Counted from the first letter of the stretch, positions 17,780-26,985 are shown. The stretch is 64,000 bases of DNA from Exiguobacterium sp. TNDT2 (GCF_003331145.1 NZ_QLVE01000014.1:59970-123969); one strand, 5' to 3'. The notes: generated from the letters alone by a model not told the origin. Numbers and translations: made by a program.

Positions 17780-19327
17780 TCAATTGCGTTGGAACGCCTC
17801 GCTCTTTAAGACGGTCCGTAAAATCTTACCGGTCGTGTTCCGAGGCAGCTCATCAATCATTTCAATTTGTGTCGGCTGTTTATACTTCGCGAGTTTCGTC
17901 GCCGCGAACGCTCGGATTTCGTCAAGCGTCACCTGTTCGTCACGAGTGACGATAAACGCCTTAACCGCTTCCCCTTGCTCAGCGTCCGGTACGCCGATGA
18001 CAGCCGCCTCGACGATGCCAGGGTGCTGATAGAGCACTTCTTCGACTTCACGCGGATAGACGTTATAGCCGCCGACGATGACCATGTCTTTCTTCCGGTC
18101 AACGATGTAGAAGTATCCGTCCTCGTCACGCTTTGCCAAGTCACCCGTGTAAAGCCATCCGTCCCGAAGCGTCACTGACGTCTCTTCCGGTAGCTTGTAA
18201 TAGCCTTTCATGACATTCGGTCCACGGACGATGAGTTCACCGACCTCGTCGACCCCGACCTCTTCCCCGAGCTCATCGACGACTTTGTTCTCGACGTGGA
18301 CGATCGATGGTCCAATCGATCCGGCCTTCCGCTCACCATGGAGCGGGTTGAAACAAGTGACCGGTGACGCTTCCGACAGGCCATACCCTTCGAGAATCTT
18401 ACATTCAAACTTTTGTTCGAACGATTCGAGCAGTTGTACCGGCAGGCTCGCCCCGCCGGATACGAAGACGCGGACGTGCTTGAGCGCCGAGGCATAAGCC
18501 GGCACTTTCATCGCCGTCTGCAGCAAGAAGTTATACATTGTCGGCACCCCAGCGAAAATGCTGACGCGATGTCTCGGGATGAGGTCGAACACGTCTTGCG
18601 GCGAGAACTTCGGCAAGATGACAATCGTCGCCCCACGAAGAAGCGGGGCGTTCACGATGACCGTCAGACAGAAAACGTGGAACATCGGTAACGCCGCGAG
18701 CGCTTTATCTTCCGGCGTAATCTCCAAATATTCCCCAATTGAATGGGCGTTCGAGAACAAGTTGAGATGCGTCAACAACGCTCCCTTAGGTTTCCCGGTC
18801 GTCCCGCTCGTATACAGGATGACGGCAACCTCTTCCTCATCGACCGTGACGAGTTCCCCTTTCGTTGACGCGAACACCTCGTTAAACGGCAAGAACTCGA
18901 TGTCCCCGTCCCGTTTCAACGCCGGCACATCCGCGTAAGGGACCGAGATGACGAGCCCGAGATGTGGCAACTTTGTAAGCGCAGCTTCTGCTTGTGCGAC
19001 GAGCGGTGATAATGCGACGATGGCCTTCACGTCCCCGTCGAGCAGAATATAAGCCATCTCATCTGGTGTGTATGTAGGGTTGATCGGTATGACGACCCCA
19101 CCTCGTGCGAGCACCGCAAAGTATGAAATCAAGAATGCCGGACTATTGCCGAGGACGAGTGCGACGTGATCCCCTTGACCGATGCCTTTTTGCTCGAGCG
19201 TCGCCGCCATCGCCTCGACTTGACCGAAAAACTGTCCGTAGCTGACCGTGTCTTCCCCAAACACGTAGGCCGCCTTATTCGGATGCGCGGCCACAACTCT
19301 CTGTAGTGCCGTGACTAAGTTTGCCAT
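17780..19327 (-). CDS. lcfB: long-chain fatty-acid-CoA ligase
   Basis: 515 residues, ANL superfamily. ATP-binding loop YTSGTTGKPKG near residue 172, GYGLSEASP near 315, WLYTGDLAKRDEDGYFYIVDR near 390, and the C-terminal catalytic lysine in NTTGKILR near 505. It activates fatty acids to acyl-CoA for degradation. Closest in length and motifs to B. subtilis LcfB (YhfL); the exact chain-length preference is inferred. ATG with AAAGGGGG upstream. A FadR-type box lies between gene and promoter region. Monocistronic: hairpins on both sides. Confidence 0.88.
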   Translation of the reverse strand: MANLVTALQRVVAAHPNKAAYVFGEDTVSYGQFFGQVEAMAATLEQKGIGQGDHVALVLGNSPAFLISYFAVLARGGVVIPINPTYTPDEMAYILLDGDVKAIVALSPLVAQAEAALTKLPHLGLVISVPYADVPALKRDGDIEFLPFNEVFASTKGELVTVDEEEVAVILYTSGTTGKPKGALLTHLNLFSNAHSIGEYLEITPEDKALAALPMFHVFCLTVIVNAPLLRGATIVILPKFSPQDVFDLIPRHRVSIFAGVPTMYNFLLQTAMKVPAYASALKHVRVFVSGGASLPVQLLESFEQKFECKILEGYGLSEASPVTCFNPLHGERKAGSIGPSIVHVENKVVDELGEEVGVDEVGELIVRGPNVMKGYYKLPEETSVTLRDGWLYTGDLAKRDEDGYFYIVDRKKDMVIVGGYNVYPREVEEVLYQHPGIVEAAVIGVPDAEQGEAVKAFIVTRDEQVTLDEIRAFAATKLAKYKQPTQIEMIDELPRNTTGKILRTVLKSEAFQRN

Positions 19328-19345
19328 GGTAATCCCCCTTTGGAA

Positions 19346-19365
19346 ATGAATGACTATTCACTTTT
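19346..19365. promoter_or_regulatory. candidate FadR (TetR family) operator
   Basis: ATGAATGACTATTCACTTTT matches 17 of 20 positions of the Bacillus FadR consensus (WTGAATGAMTANTCATTCAW), 18 bp upstream of the acyl-CoA synthetase start. FadR represses fatty-acid degradation genes until acyl-CoA appears; lcf genes are known members. Confidence 0.6.
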
Positions 19366-19372
19366 GAGCCGT

Positions 19373-19403
19373 AAAAAAGAGCACGGCAACCGCGCTCTTT
19401 TTC
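19373..19403 (-). terminator. terminator after the EIIA-like gene
   Basis: AAAAAGAGC-N-CGG / CCG-N-GCTCTTTTT stem with a T run on the minus strand, 28 bp past the stop. Confidence 0.8.
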
Positions 19404-19430
19404 AGTTATCTTTATTGTACATGAAACGAC

Positions 19431-19904
19431 TCAATAAGAAAACGCTTTCAATTCCATCGTCTGCAAATGATATAAACCGGTTCGGCTCTGTACGTGGACG
19501 AGCGCTTGAAGCGTCTCGTCATCCATGAGCAAATCGTCCATCAATTTGTGGAGCGCCGACTTCTTCGCTTCGGTTGTTGCCGTGATGAAAAAGATGGCTT
19601 CGGCTCGAATCGTTTCACCAGCAATCGTCTGCATCGCAAACGGGAGATTAAGATGTAACAATGTGATGCCATCTTGCTTCGAGACGTGAATCGGCACATC
19701 AACGACAGCGACCGGCACGGCGACATCCGTCACGCCCGACGGAATCGATCGTTCTTGACCTATTACGACGCGCGTGAACGTCTCATCGACAATACCGCGT
19801 CTTTCTAATTCAAGACCGATCGCGCGGACAGCGAGTTCAAAAGTTGGCTGTTCCGTCACCCACATCCGATTCGCGTCCATCCATTCTGTAATCAATCGGT
19901 ACAT
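19431..19904 (-). CDS. PTS EIIA (GatA-type)-like protein lacking the catalytic histidine
   Basis: 157 residues. By eye it aligns with E. coli GatA over its length: IGLELERRGIVDETFTRVVI with IGNEMLAKGVVHDTWPQALI, and SIPSGV with EFPTGI. KKSALHKLMDDLLMDDETLQAL aligns with the C-terminal helix. The active-site IPH of type-2 EIIA domains becomes VVD, so the phosphorylated His is replaced by Asp; the second pocket His survives, shifted by one, in PIHVSK. Ordinary phosphotransfer is therefore unlikely. Start at 19904 follows AGGAGG. No EIIB/EIIC genes adjoin it. A cre-like site just after the promoter -10 suggests catabolite repression. Confidence 0.6.
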   Translation of the reverse strand: MYRLITEWMDANRMWVTEQPTFELAVRAIGLELERRGIVDETFTRVVIGQERSIPSGVTDVAVPVAVVDVPIHVSKQDGITLLHLNLPFAMQTIAGETIRAEAIFFITATTEAKKSALHKLMDDLLMDDETLQALVHVQSRTGLYHLQTMELKAFSY

Positions 19905-19935
19905 ATCATTTCCTCCTATTGGCTGAGCCCCTTTT

Positions 19936-19950
19936 AAGAAAGCGTTTGCA
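19936..19950. promoter_or_regulatory. cre-like site (CcpA) in the EIIA-like gene leader
   Basis: AAGAAAGCGTTTGCA fits the cre consensus WTGNAANCGNWNNCW with one mismatch. It begins 3 bases downstream of the -10, where CcpA would block transcription. Confidence 0.6.
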
Positions 19951-19953
19951 TTG

Positions 19954-19981
19954 ATTATGATACGCCTACTTATGTAGACAA
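19954..19981 (-). promoter_or_regulatory. promoter of the EIIA-like gene
   Basis: Minus strand TTGTCT (19976-19981), 16 bases, CATAAT (19954-19959). Confidence 0.5.
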
Positions 19982-20129
19982 ACAATAATATGGGATAATA
20001 TTCACTAAACCGCCAAAATTCACATTGTTTTTGCTTTCGCTTTTTTTATTGATTTCCTAATTACAAAAACGAAACGAATTTGTCTATAATTAATATCTTG
20101 GGTTTAAATTGTGATGGGAGATATAAATT

Positions 20130-20993
20130 ATGTTAGAACGTTTAATTGATATGTTCAAATTAGAAATATCTAAGATATATGAGGTCGAGGATTCCTTTAG
20201 CTCTGCCGTATATAAATGCTTGTTGACAAATGGACAAAATATTATTCTTAAAATTCCTTATTCAAAAGTTAAATTGAATCGTGAATTAGAGGCTTATCGC
20301 CTTTTAAGTGAGTCCATTCCAACACCAAAGTTACTGAACTATTGGCTTGGTGACGAAAATTGTGTTGGGGCTTTCCTATTAACTGAATTAAAAGGTGAGA
20401 CTCTTACACCAAACACATCTTCCTCTATTGCTTTTCAAGTTGGGCAGATTCATGGCAAGCTCCATACAATCCAGCCTAATGAAAATTACCCATCATTACA
20501 TATAAATAACGTATTTCAAAATTGGTCGCAATTTGTCGATGCTCAATTTTATAATTTTGCTAAAGACGTAAAGCCTATAATCGACGATAGATTATACAAA
20601 CTAGCGATTAAAAAATTTGAAACAATGAAACAAGAACTACCGTCACCCGATGGACCAAGTTTTATCCATATGGACTTTCGACCAGGCAATATTATTATAA
20701 ATAAAAATCAAATTTCAGGAATAATAGATTTTGAAACTGTGCGATTTGGATCAACAGAAGTTGATTTTACTAAACTATATCGTGATTATTTGTCCCACAA
20801 CGAAAATTTATACCTCGCTTACAAAGAAGGATACAACAGTATTCGACCTCTAATAGATTTAGATCTCGTTCTGCCGTTTTATAGTTTTACTGACTCTTTT
20901 AATAGCTTAGGTTGGTGCAAGCGACGTGGTCTCTCAAAAAATATAAATTTTTTCGAGAGAAATTTGGAGATGTTAAAGGAGTCTGTGTTATAG
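20130..20993 (+). CDS. aminoglycoside phosphotransferase (APH)-family protein
   Basis: 287 residues with a kinase-like fold: nucleotide-binding lysine in NIILKIPYS near residue 50, catalytic loop SFIHMDFRPGNIIIN near 182 (H-x-D-x4-N) and metal-binding IIDFETVRFG near 203. These residues are intact, so an active small-molecule kinase is likely. The substrate is unknown; the superfamily includes antibiotic-modifying enzymes but also choline and homoserine kinases. Base use is strikingly AT-rich with AT-ending codons, unlike both neighbours, and the upstream 140 bp is AT-rich too, so I infer horizontal acquisition. ATG preceded by GGGAG. No mobile-element ends seen around it. Confidence 0.72.
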   Translation: MLERLIDMFKLEISKIYEVEDSFSSAVYKCLLTNGQNIILKIPYSKVKLNRELEAYRLLSESIPTPKLLNYWLGDENCVGAFLLTELKGETLTPNTSSSIAFQVGQIHGKLHTIQPNENYPSLHINNVFQNWSQFVDAQFYNFAKDVKPIIDDRLYKLAIKKFETMKQELPSPDGPSFIHMDFRPGNIIINKNQISGIIDFETVRFGSTEVDFTKLYRDYLSHNENLYLAYKEGYNSIRPLIDLDLVLPFYSFTDSFNSLGWCKRRGLSKNINFFERNLEMLKESVL

Positions 20994-21000
20994 TTTCGAC

Positions 21001-21045
21001 AAAAAATAAGGGACGTTTAGGATTCACCTAAACGTCCCTTATTTT
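21001..21045. terminator. bidirectional terminator between APH-like gene and lplJ
   Basis: AATAAGGGACGTTTAGG / CCTAAACGTCCCTTATT long perfect stem with short loop, flanked by A and T runs. Confidence 0.92.
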
Positions 21046-22035
21046 TCAGCTAATGAGATCGACGAGTTCTTCGAGTTCGACGTTGCCAAAGTAATGTTTG
21101 ACGTCAAGCTGTGACAATTGTTCCCGAATTGCGCCGCGTTCGAACCGCGTCCCGACGAGTATTTGTTCGACGTCATGGATATCACCGACACCGAAGAAAT
21201 CACCATAGATTTTCGCTTCCGTGATCGTCCCTTTGTTGACGTTCAAACGGACGTCAATCGTGCCGATCGGGAACCGACGTTTCGACTCGACATCAAACTT
21301 CGGTGACTTCCCGAAGTTCCAGTCCCAGTTCGCGTAGCGTTCTTTCGAGATGTCCTGAACAATCTCCCAGTCCTCATCGCGAAGCACGTAGCGCTCAGGT
21401 TCTTGCCCGTCATAAATCGAGTGAAGGAGTGCCTCGACGAAGTGTTCCATCGCCATCTCTTCTTCTAAGAATTCCGTGATGTTGGCGACGCGACTACGGA
21501 CCGACTTGATTCCTTTCGAGCGCATCTTCTCTTCTGAGACGTTGAGTGAGTTGACGACTTCCTCAATGTTCGAGTTGAACATGAGCGTCCCGTGGCTGAA
21601 CATGCGGCCGCGCGTCGTGAACTGGGCGTTACCGCTGATTTTGCGTTCGCCGACTTGGATGTCATTGCGGCCCGTCAATTCGGCCTCGACTCCGAGCTGT
21701 TTCAAGGCGTCGACGATCGGTTGCGTGAACTTCTTATAGTTATTGAACGAGTTGCCGTCATCTTTTGTGATGAAGCTGAAGTTCAAGTTTCCTTCGTCAT
21801 GATAGACGGCGCCGCCACCCGAGAGACGACGGACGACGTCAATCCCATTCTCTTCGATATATTTCAAATTGACTTCTTCTGATGTATTTTGGTTCTTCCC
21901 GATGATGATCGACGGGCCGTTAATATAGAACAAGAAATAATCCTCATGCTCGACGTTCAAATGCTTGAGGATATACTCCTCGACCGCCAAGTTGAGTTTC
22001 GGGTCCCGGATGTCCGGGTTGAAAATAAATTTCAC
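21046..22035 (-). CDS. lplJ: lipoate-protein ligase
   Basis: 329 residues, biotin/lipoate ligase fold. RRLSGGGAVYHDEGNLNFSF near residues 69-88 and GRNDIQVGERKISGNAQ near 125-140 hold the lipoyl-AMP site, including the catalytic lysine in KISGNA. The C-terminal accessory domain is present, as in LplJ/LplA. It attaches scavenged lipoate to E2 and GcvH proteins using ATP. The start is GTG, chosen because AGGAGG lies 9 bases upstream. Single gene, ended by the terminator at 21001-21045. Confidence 0.93.
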   Translation of the reverse strand: MKFIFNPDIRDPKLNLAVEEYILKHLNVEHEDYFLFYINGPSIIIGKNQNTSEEVNLKYIEENGIDVVRRLSGGGAVYHDEGNLNFSFITKDDGNSFNNYKKFTQPIVDALKQLGVEAELTGRNDIQVGERKISGNAQFTTRGRMFSHGTLMFNSNIEEVVNSLNVSEEKMRSKGIKSVRSRVANITEFLEEEMAMEHFVEALLHSIYDGQEPERYVLRDEDWEIVQDISKERYANWDWNFGKSPKFDVESKRRFPIGTIDVRLNVNKGTITEAKIYGDFFGVGDIHDVEQILVGTRFERGAIREQLSQLDVKHYFGNVELEELVDLIS

Positions 22036-22103
22036 AGTAAGTTCCTCCTAAGGATGTTCGTTAGTTGTATTATACGAGACGTCGGCCCGGCGCTACAACT
22101 CGT

Positions 22104-22991
22104 TTACTTCCATTCCCCTGTCATGACGCGTTTCAATGCGTTCGCGACACCATATTCGTCGTGACGCTCGGTGACGTGGTGGCTGATGGCAATCAAGTCT
22201 TCGTGACTATTGCCCATCGCGATGGCTTTGCCGGCGACTTCAAACATCGGAATATCGTTCAAGTTGTCGCCGATGACGACGACTTCTGACAAATCGACAC
22301 CGAAATGCTCGGCCAATTTCTTGACGCCGTGCCCTTTGTCGGCCCCGTTCGCCATGACCTCGATGTTATCGTTGCCTGAAGACGTAACGTACACGCCTTC
22401 CACGCGCTCATCGATTTCCGTCCACAGTGACGACATCTTCTCGAAATGGCTCGAGAAGGCGATGAATTTATACACGCGTCCGGCCTCGTTCTTAATGAAG
22501 TCCTCGATGTCTTCGACGAGACGGACGTCTTCATTGACATAATAACGTTTGCGGAAGAACTCATACATCTCGAGCGACCGCTCATCACCGTTTTGTTTCA
22601 AGTTCTCCATCGTTGCCTCAATCAAATCGAGTCGGCTTGCGACGAGGCCCGCCTCTGAATACATTTCATAAAAGACGTCTGAATATTTGTGGTCTTGATG
22701 CAACACCGAAACGACCTCTAGCGCTTCTTCCGTCGTCAAATCGATTTCATGCAACACGTCACCCGTTTCCGTCAGTACGCGGCCGCCATTCGAAGAGACG
22801 ATCGGACACGTGAGACCAACTTCGTCAAGGATTTCTTTCGCATTGAAGTAATTGCGTCCCGTCGCAATCGCAAAGCGAATCCCTTGTGCTTCTGCCGCAC
22901 GGACGATTTCCGCCGTCTCGGGCGCAATTTTCGTGTGGTTGTGCAAGATCGTGCCGTCCATATCGGATACGAACAATTTGTACGTTGTCAT
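22104..22991 (-). CDS. Cof-type HAD-superfamily phosphatase
   Basis: 295 residues, class IIB HAD hydrolase. Motif I FVSDMDGTIL holds the nucleophile Asp near residue 9 and the acid/base Asp two later; motif II is FAIATGRN near 44, the motif III lysine is in GADKGHGVKKL near 215, and motif IV is VVIGDNLNDIPMFE near 237. Family members dephosphorylate sugar phosphates or flavin/PLP cofactors; the substrate is not determinable. I chose the ATG at 22991, where AGGAG has a 9-base spacing; the ATG two codons upstream is too close. Confidence 0.85.
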   Translation of the reverse strand: MTTYKLFVSDMDGTILHNHTKIAPETAEIVRAAEAQGIRFAIATGRNYFNAKEILDEVGLTCPIVSSNGGRVLTETGDVLHEIDLTTEEALEVVSVLHQDHKYSDVFYEMYSEAGLVASRLDLIEATMENLKQNGDERSLEMYEFFRKRYYVNEDVRLVEDIEDFIKNEAGRVYKFIAFSSHFEKMSSLWTEIDERVEGVYVTSSGNDNIEVMANGADKGHGVKKLAEHFGVDLSEVVVIGDNLNDIPMFEVAGKAIAMGNSHEDLIAISHHVTERHDEYGVANALKRVMTGEWK

Positions 22992-23080
22992 CAACATCCA
23001 CTCCTCTTTTTCTGTTTCGCTTATAACTATACCAAAAAGAGAGACCATCGGAATAATCCGACACCTCCCTTCACGAATCT

Positions 23081-24466
23081 TTAATCTTCTTCCGCGAGCG
23101 CCTTGATCTGTTCATGGACACTCTTGATACAGTCTGGCATGCCGATTCCGTCATAGGCGATGCCTGCGAGCAGAATGCCCGGATAGACGCGGCCCATCTC
23201 GGCACGCAGTGCGCGGACCCGATCGGAATGGAAGACGGCGTAGGGCGGTAACCCGTCCCGGAGCCGGCTGACGACCGTCTCGATCGGCGATGCTTTAATC
23301 GTCATCAAGCCGCCGAGGTCACGTAACGCCGTCGCGACAATCTCCTCATCGGACGCATCGACGATGTCATCGGCACCCGGACGTCCGAGAAAGACGCGCA
23401 GGACGTGATACCCTTCCGGCACGGCGTGCGGCCATTTCTGGTCGATGAACGTACACGCCGTAATCGTCACATCCGCCTCCTGGCTCGTAACGAAGCCCGT
23501 CCCAACGAACGGTAGCTCGATATCGTCTTCTTTGAACACGAGCGAACACGTCGCCGTCGCGTGTGGCTTCATATCCGCAAGAAAATTACTATCAACTTTT
23601 GGTAAGAACTGACGGATGAGCCGGGGCGGGACCGTCAAGATGAGGTGATCGGACTCGATATCGCCTCGATTCGTTAGCAGACGATATCCGCCCTCAATCT
23701 CCTCGACTTGTTCGACCGAACAGTTCAAGACGATCTCGGTGCGCACTAGCCGCTCGGCAAGACGATCGGTGAGCGACTTCAACCCTCGTTTGAGTGAAGC
23801 GAACTGTCCGACTTTCTTGGCCCCGACTTCAGCGACCCGCTGCTCAGGACGAAGGTGACGCATTCCCTCATACAAGTTCCCGTATTTCTTCTCGCCTTCG
23901 ATAAATTGAGGGAACGTCGACAACGCACTCATCTGATCGATATCTCCCGCATAAATCCCGGAAAGAAGCGGTTCGATCAACCGGTCGACGATCGGGTCCC
24001 CGACGCGCTCGCGTAAATAAAGCCCGAGCGAGACGTCCGTCTTCGGGGCTTCGACGTCCGGGGGCGACAACAGCATGGCCCGCAGCGTGGCGTGTTCTTC
24101 CTCGGACAAGAGTGTCGTATCCTTAAACACATCGACGTCGAGCGGGATGCCCATGACCGTCTGCTTCGGGATCGGATGCAATCCGTCATGATGCAAGACG
24201 TACGCTTGACCCACACCGTTCCGGACGATCTCATCGCCGAGTCCGACGTCGTGAATCAAGTCGGTCATTGCCGTCTTCCGGAACACGTACGAGTCAGGAC
24301 CACGCTCGACCGCGAATTCTCCCGTCTCAAACGTATCGATTTTCCCGCCTAACCGCCCGCTCGCTTCGACGAGCTTGATCGTCACGTCCTCCGGTAAATA
24401 ACGCTCGGCATAAAAAGCGGCGGTGAGACCTGTGATCCCACCACCGACAATCGTTACATTACGCAT
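23081..24466 (-). CDS. hemY: coproporphyrinogen III oxidase (HemY/CgoX)
   Basis: 461 residues, FAD-dependent. N-terminal dinucleotide motif [19 protein letters not shown], then [19 protein letters not shown] near residue 60, and a C-terminal FAD motif [20 protein letters not shown]. Formerly called protoporphyrinogen oxidase. In Firmicutes this soluble enzyme oxidises coproporphyrinogen III to coproporphyrin III, the substrate of the HemH partner. The ATG at 24466 lies within the end of hemH (8-base overlap ATGCGTAA), so translation is coupled. An in-frame TTG at 24475 is an alternative start. Confidence 0.93.
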   Translation of the reverse strand: MRNVTIVGGGITGLTAAFYAERYLPEDVTIKLVEASGRLGGKIDTFETGEFAVERGPDSYVFRKTAMTDLIHDVGLGDEIVRNGVGQAYVLHHDGLHPIPKQTVMGIPLDVDVFKDTTLLSEEEHATLRAMLLSPPDVEAPKTDVSLGLYLRERVGDPIVDRLIEPLLSGIYAGDIDQMSALSTFPQFIEGEKKYGNLYEGMRHLRPEQRVAEVGAKKVGQFASLKRGLKSLTDRLAERLVRTEIVLNCSVEQVEEIEGGYRLLTNRGDIESDHLILTVPPRLIRQFLPKVDSNFLADMKPHATATCSLVFKEDDIELPFVGTGFVTSQEADVTITACTFIDQKWPHAVPEGYHVLRVFLGRPGADDIVDASDEEIVATALRDLGGLMTIKASPIETVVSRLRDGLPPYAVFHSDRVRALRAEMGRVYPGILLAGIAYDGIGMPDCIKSVHEQIKALAEED

Positions 24467-25388
24467 GATGCACAATCACGCTTTCCATGCGATCGGCGAT
24501 GGCTTCAATGAAGCTACGCTCCGCGTTTGGCATGTTCGGGCGCGCGTAGTGAACGCCGAGGCGGTCACAAACGACTTTACATTCCACGTCGTTATCGAAG
24601 AGCACCTCGAGATGATCCGCGACGAATCCGACCGGCGTGTAGACGAACGCCTCATAGCCATGCTTTTCATAAAGTTCAGCCGTCAAATCTTGGACGTCCG
24701 GTCCAATCCACGGGTCAGGCGTGTTGCCTTCCGACTGCCAACCGACCTCATAGTTCGGTACGCCCGCTGCTTGGGCGATTTTGTCAGCCGTCTCTTTCAA
24801 TTGATCTGGATACGGGTCGCCGCCTGCCAAAATCTTCTCTGGAAGACTGTGCGCCGAGACGATCAAGCAAGCCTTCTCGGCCGGTACCGGCAAGTTCGCA
24901 AACGTCGCTTTGATCGCTTCTGCCCACCAGTTGATGAATTTCGGCTCATCGTACCACGATTCGACCGAACGGATCTCAATGCCGTATTTCGCGGCTTCTT
25001 CATGCGCCCGCCCGTTGTACGACTTGACGCTGTATGACGAGTAGTGCGGAGCCAATACGACCGACACCGCTTCTTTAATGCCGTCGTTCGCCATTTGCGC
25101 GACCGCATCTTCTACGAACGGTTCGATGTGCTTGAGCCCGATGTAGAGTTTGAAGTCGATCTCACCGGCGTGGCGCTCGTTCAAGATGTCACGAAGCGTC
25201 TCTGCTTGGTCGATGGTAATCTTTGCGAGCGGCGATACGCCACCGATGGCCTCATAGCGCTCCGTCAAGTCTTGGAGTGCTTCCGGTGATGGTTTACGGC
25301 CATAGCGGATGTGTGTGTAGTAACGCTCGATATCTTCAGGTTTGTACGGTGTCCCATAAGCCATTACGAGTAATCCGACGGTTTTCAT
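24459..25388 (-). CDS. hemH: coproporphyrin III ferrochelatase (HemH/CpfC)
   Basis: 309 residues, the usual length for the monomeric Firmicute enzyme. The N-terminus [20 protein letters not shown], the metal-site histidine in [11 protein letters not shown] near residue 180 and the acidic [10 protein letters not shown] helix near 262 are typical. Inserts Fe2+ into coproporphyrin III; a HemQ-type decarboxylase, not in this window, would finish haem. Start overlaps the hemE stop by ATGA. Middle gene of hemE-hemH-hemY. Confidence 0.94.
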   Translation of the reverse strand: MKTVGLLVMAYGTPYKPEDIERYYTHIRYGRKPSPEALQDLTERYEAIGGVSPLAKITIDQAETLRDILNERHAGEIDFKLYIGLKHIEPFVEDAVAQMANDGIKEAVSVVLAPHYSSYSVKSYNGRAHEEAAKYGIEIRSVESWYDEPKFINWWAEAIKATFANLPVPAEKACLIVSAHSLPEKILAGGDPYPDQLKETADKIAQAAGVPNYEVGWQSEGNTPDPWIGPDVQDLTAELYEKHGYEAFVYTPVGFVADHLEVLFDNDVECKVVCDRLGVHYARPNMPNAERSFIEAIADRMESVIVHHA

Positions 25389-26434
25389 AATGATGTGCCT
25401 CCCATTTTTTCACGTGAGTAATCATGGATAAATGCTGTCAATTTGACGAGAACGGACGGATCGACTTCCGGGAACACCCCATGTCCCAAGTTGAAGACGT
25501 ATCCTGGTTGCTTCATCCCCTCGTCGAGGATTTCTTTCACTTTCGCTTCGATGACCGGCCACGGGGCCAACAAGAATGAGGGATCCAAGTTTCCTTGGAC
25601 CGCTTTCGTGATGCCGCGGTCGCGCGCCTCTTGAACCGATAAGCGCCAGTCGAGTCCGACGACGTCGAGCGGCTGATCTTGCCACTCTTCGACGAGATGG
25701 CTCGCTCCGACACCGTGCATGATGAGCGGGATGTCGAGCTTGCGCAACTCGGTGAAGATCCGTTCTGTCGTCGGTTTAATGTAACGGACATAATCCTTAC
25801 GGCTGAGCGTCCCGACCCATGAGTCGAACAATTGGAACGCTTGAATGCCGGCCTCCGCCTGCGCTGTCGCATATGTGATGACCATGTCGCCCAGTTTCTC
25901 CATGAGCGCGTTCCACACGTCCGGCTCGGCGTACATGAGTGCTTTTGTCCGGTGGTAACTCTTCGATGGGCCGCCCTCGATCATATAACTCGCGAGTGTG
26001 AACGGTGCACCCGAAAACCCGATGAGCGGGACTTCAAGGCGTTCCCGAAGCAAACGGATCGTCTCGAACACGTACGAGATGTCGTCCGTGTTGAGCGGTT
26101 TTAAGCGTTCCACGTCTTCCATCGTCCGGTACGGATTGTCGATGACCGGACCGATGCCGCTCTTGATTTCCACATCGACACCCATCGACGGGAGTGGCGT
26201 CATAATATCTTTATACAGAATGGCCGCGTCGACTCCTAGTTGTTTCACCGGGAGCTCTGTCACGTAGGCACACAGCTCGGCATCATGCGTGATCTCGAAT
26301 AGTGTCCTCGTTTTTTTGATCTCACGATATTCTGGTTGGTAGCGTCCGGCTTGGCGCATGTACCAGACGGGCACATAGTCTGTCGCCTCTCCTTTAAACG
26401 CCTTCAAAATAGTATCGTTCATACGTCGCGTCAT
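25385..26434 (-). CDS. hemE: uroporphyrinogen decarboxylase
   Basis: 349 residues. Family signatures [16 protein letters not shown] near residue 22, [21 protein letters not shown] near 62, [18 protein letters not shown] near 138 and [11 protein letters not shown] near 320 are all present. It converts uroporphyrinogen III to coproporphyrinogen III. The first ATG (26434) is very close to GAGGGG, so initiation at the ATG four codons later (26422) is possible; comparison with the Bacillus N-terminus favours the longer form. First gene of the haem operon. Confidence 0.95.
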   Translation of the reverse strand: MTRRMNDTILKAFKGEATDYVPVWYMRQAGRYQPEYREIKKTRTLFEITHDAELCAYVTELPVKQLGVDAAILYKDIMTPLPSMGVDVEIKSGIGPVIDNPYRTMEDVERLKPLNTDDISYVFETIRLLRERLEVPLIGFSGAPFTLASYMIEGGPSKSYHRTKALMYAEPDVWNALMEKLGDMVITYATAQAEAGIQAFQLFDSWVGTLSRKDYVRYIKPTTERIFTELRKLDIPLIMHGVGASHLVEEWQDQPLDVVGLDWRLSVQEARDRGITKAVQGNLDPSFLLAPWPVIEAKVKEILDEGMKQPGYVFNLGHGVFPEVDPSVLVKLTAFIHDYSREKMGGTSL

Positions 26435-26488
26435 TCCCCTCTATAATTCTCCTACACTCTTCTTCTATAGGTATGTGAACTCAAAAAC

Positions 26489-26519
26489 ATTATACAGAAA
26501 TTAATTAGAATAATGCTAA
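26489..26519 (-). promoter_or_regulatory. hemE promoter region with a PerR/Fur-like box
   Basis: A clear TATAAT -10 lies at 26489-26494 on the minus strand. At 26505-26519 TTAGCATTATTCTAA matches 11 of the 14 defined positions of the PerR-type box TTATAATNATTATAA and would overlap the -35 region. The binding protein is uncertain. Confidence 0.4.
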
Positions 26520-26550
26520 TGTGAAGCATTTTCATTATGTTTTCTTTGTG

Positions 26551-26856
26551 TCATTTCTTTGTCGGATACGTACGGAAGGCCGAGTTGAGCTGACCTCGAA
26601 TCAAATCGTCACGCTGCTTCGATGACAGACGTTTCTCGCGCTCTTTGATGTCTTGAATCCGCCAGCCGTCTTCAAGCTTCGAGGCCACATCAATCAATCG
26701 TTCCACATCATGGAAAGAATATTTACGTGACCCACCTTTTGTCCGTTCTGGAAAGACGAGCCCTTTTGACTCATAATAGCGGACTTGTCGCTCCGAAAGT
26801 CCTGTCAGTTCAGTGATGACGCCCATCCCAATCACTTTCTTCGACTTATAGTCCAT
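26551..26856 (-). CDS. tnrA: nitrogen regulator TnrA (MerR family)
   Basis: 101 residues. MerR-type winged helix: IGMGVITELTGLSERQVRYYESKGLVFPERTKGGSRKYSF over residues 9-48. The C-terminus GQLNSAFRTY matches the glutamine-synthetase-binding tail of B. subtilis TnrA (GQLNAHFRY), which separates it from GlnR. TnrA activates ammonium and amino-acid uptake when nitrogen is limiting and is held by feedback-inhibited glutamine synthetase when it is not. Divergent from amtB, with one perfect TnrA box between them. GGAGG is 10 bases before the ATG. Confidence 0.92.
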   Translation of the reverse strand: MDYKSKKVIGMGVITELTGLSERQVRYYESKGLVFPERTKGGSRKYSFHDVERLIDVASKLEDGWRIQDIKEREKRLSSKQRDDLIRGQLNSAFRTYPTKK

Positions 26857-26886
26857 CGCTCGTCTTCCTCCTCTCTAAAAAAACTA

Positions 26887-26903
26887 TGTCAGATAATCTG
26901 ACA
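26887..26903. promoter_or_regulatory. TnrA/GlnR box between tnrA and amtB
   Basis: TGTCAGATAATCTGACA is a perfect TGTNA-N7-TNACA inverted repeat. Its centre is about 50 bp upstream of the predicted amtB start site (-10 TACACT at 26933-26938), the position used for TnrA activation. On the other strand it lies in the spacer of the likely tnrA promoter (TTGCAA, 17 bases, CATAGT). Confidence 0.9.
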
Positions 26904-26985
26904 AATTGCAATCCATGTCGAAATTTTCGTCTTACACTGAAACCAACTTTTGAATCATCAACCGCTAAAAAGGAGGAATCGCAAC

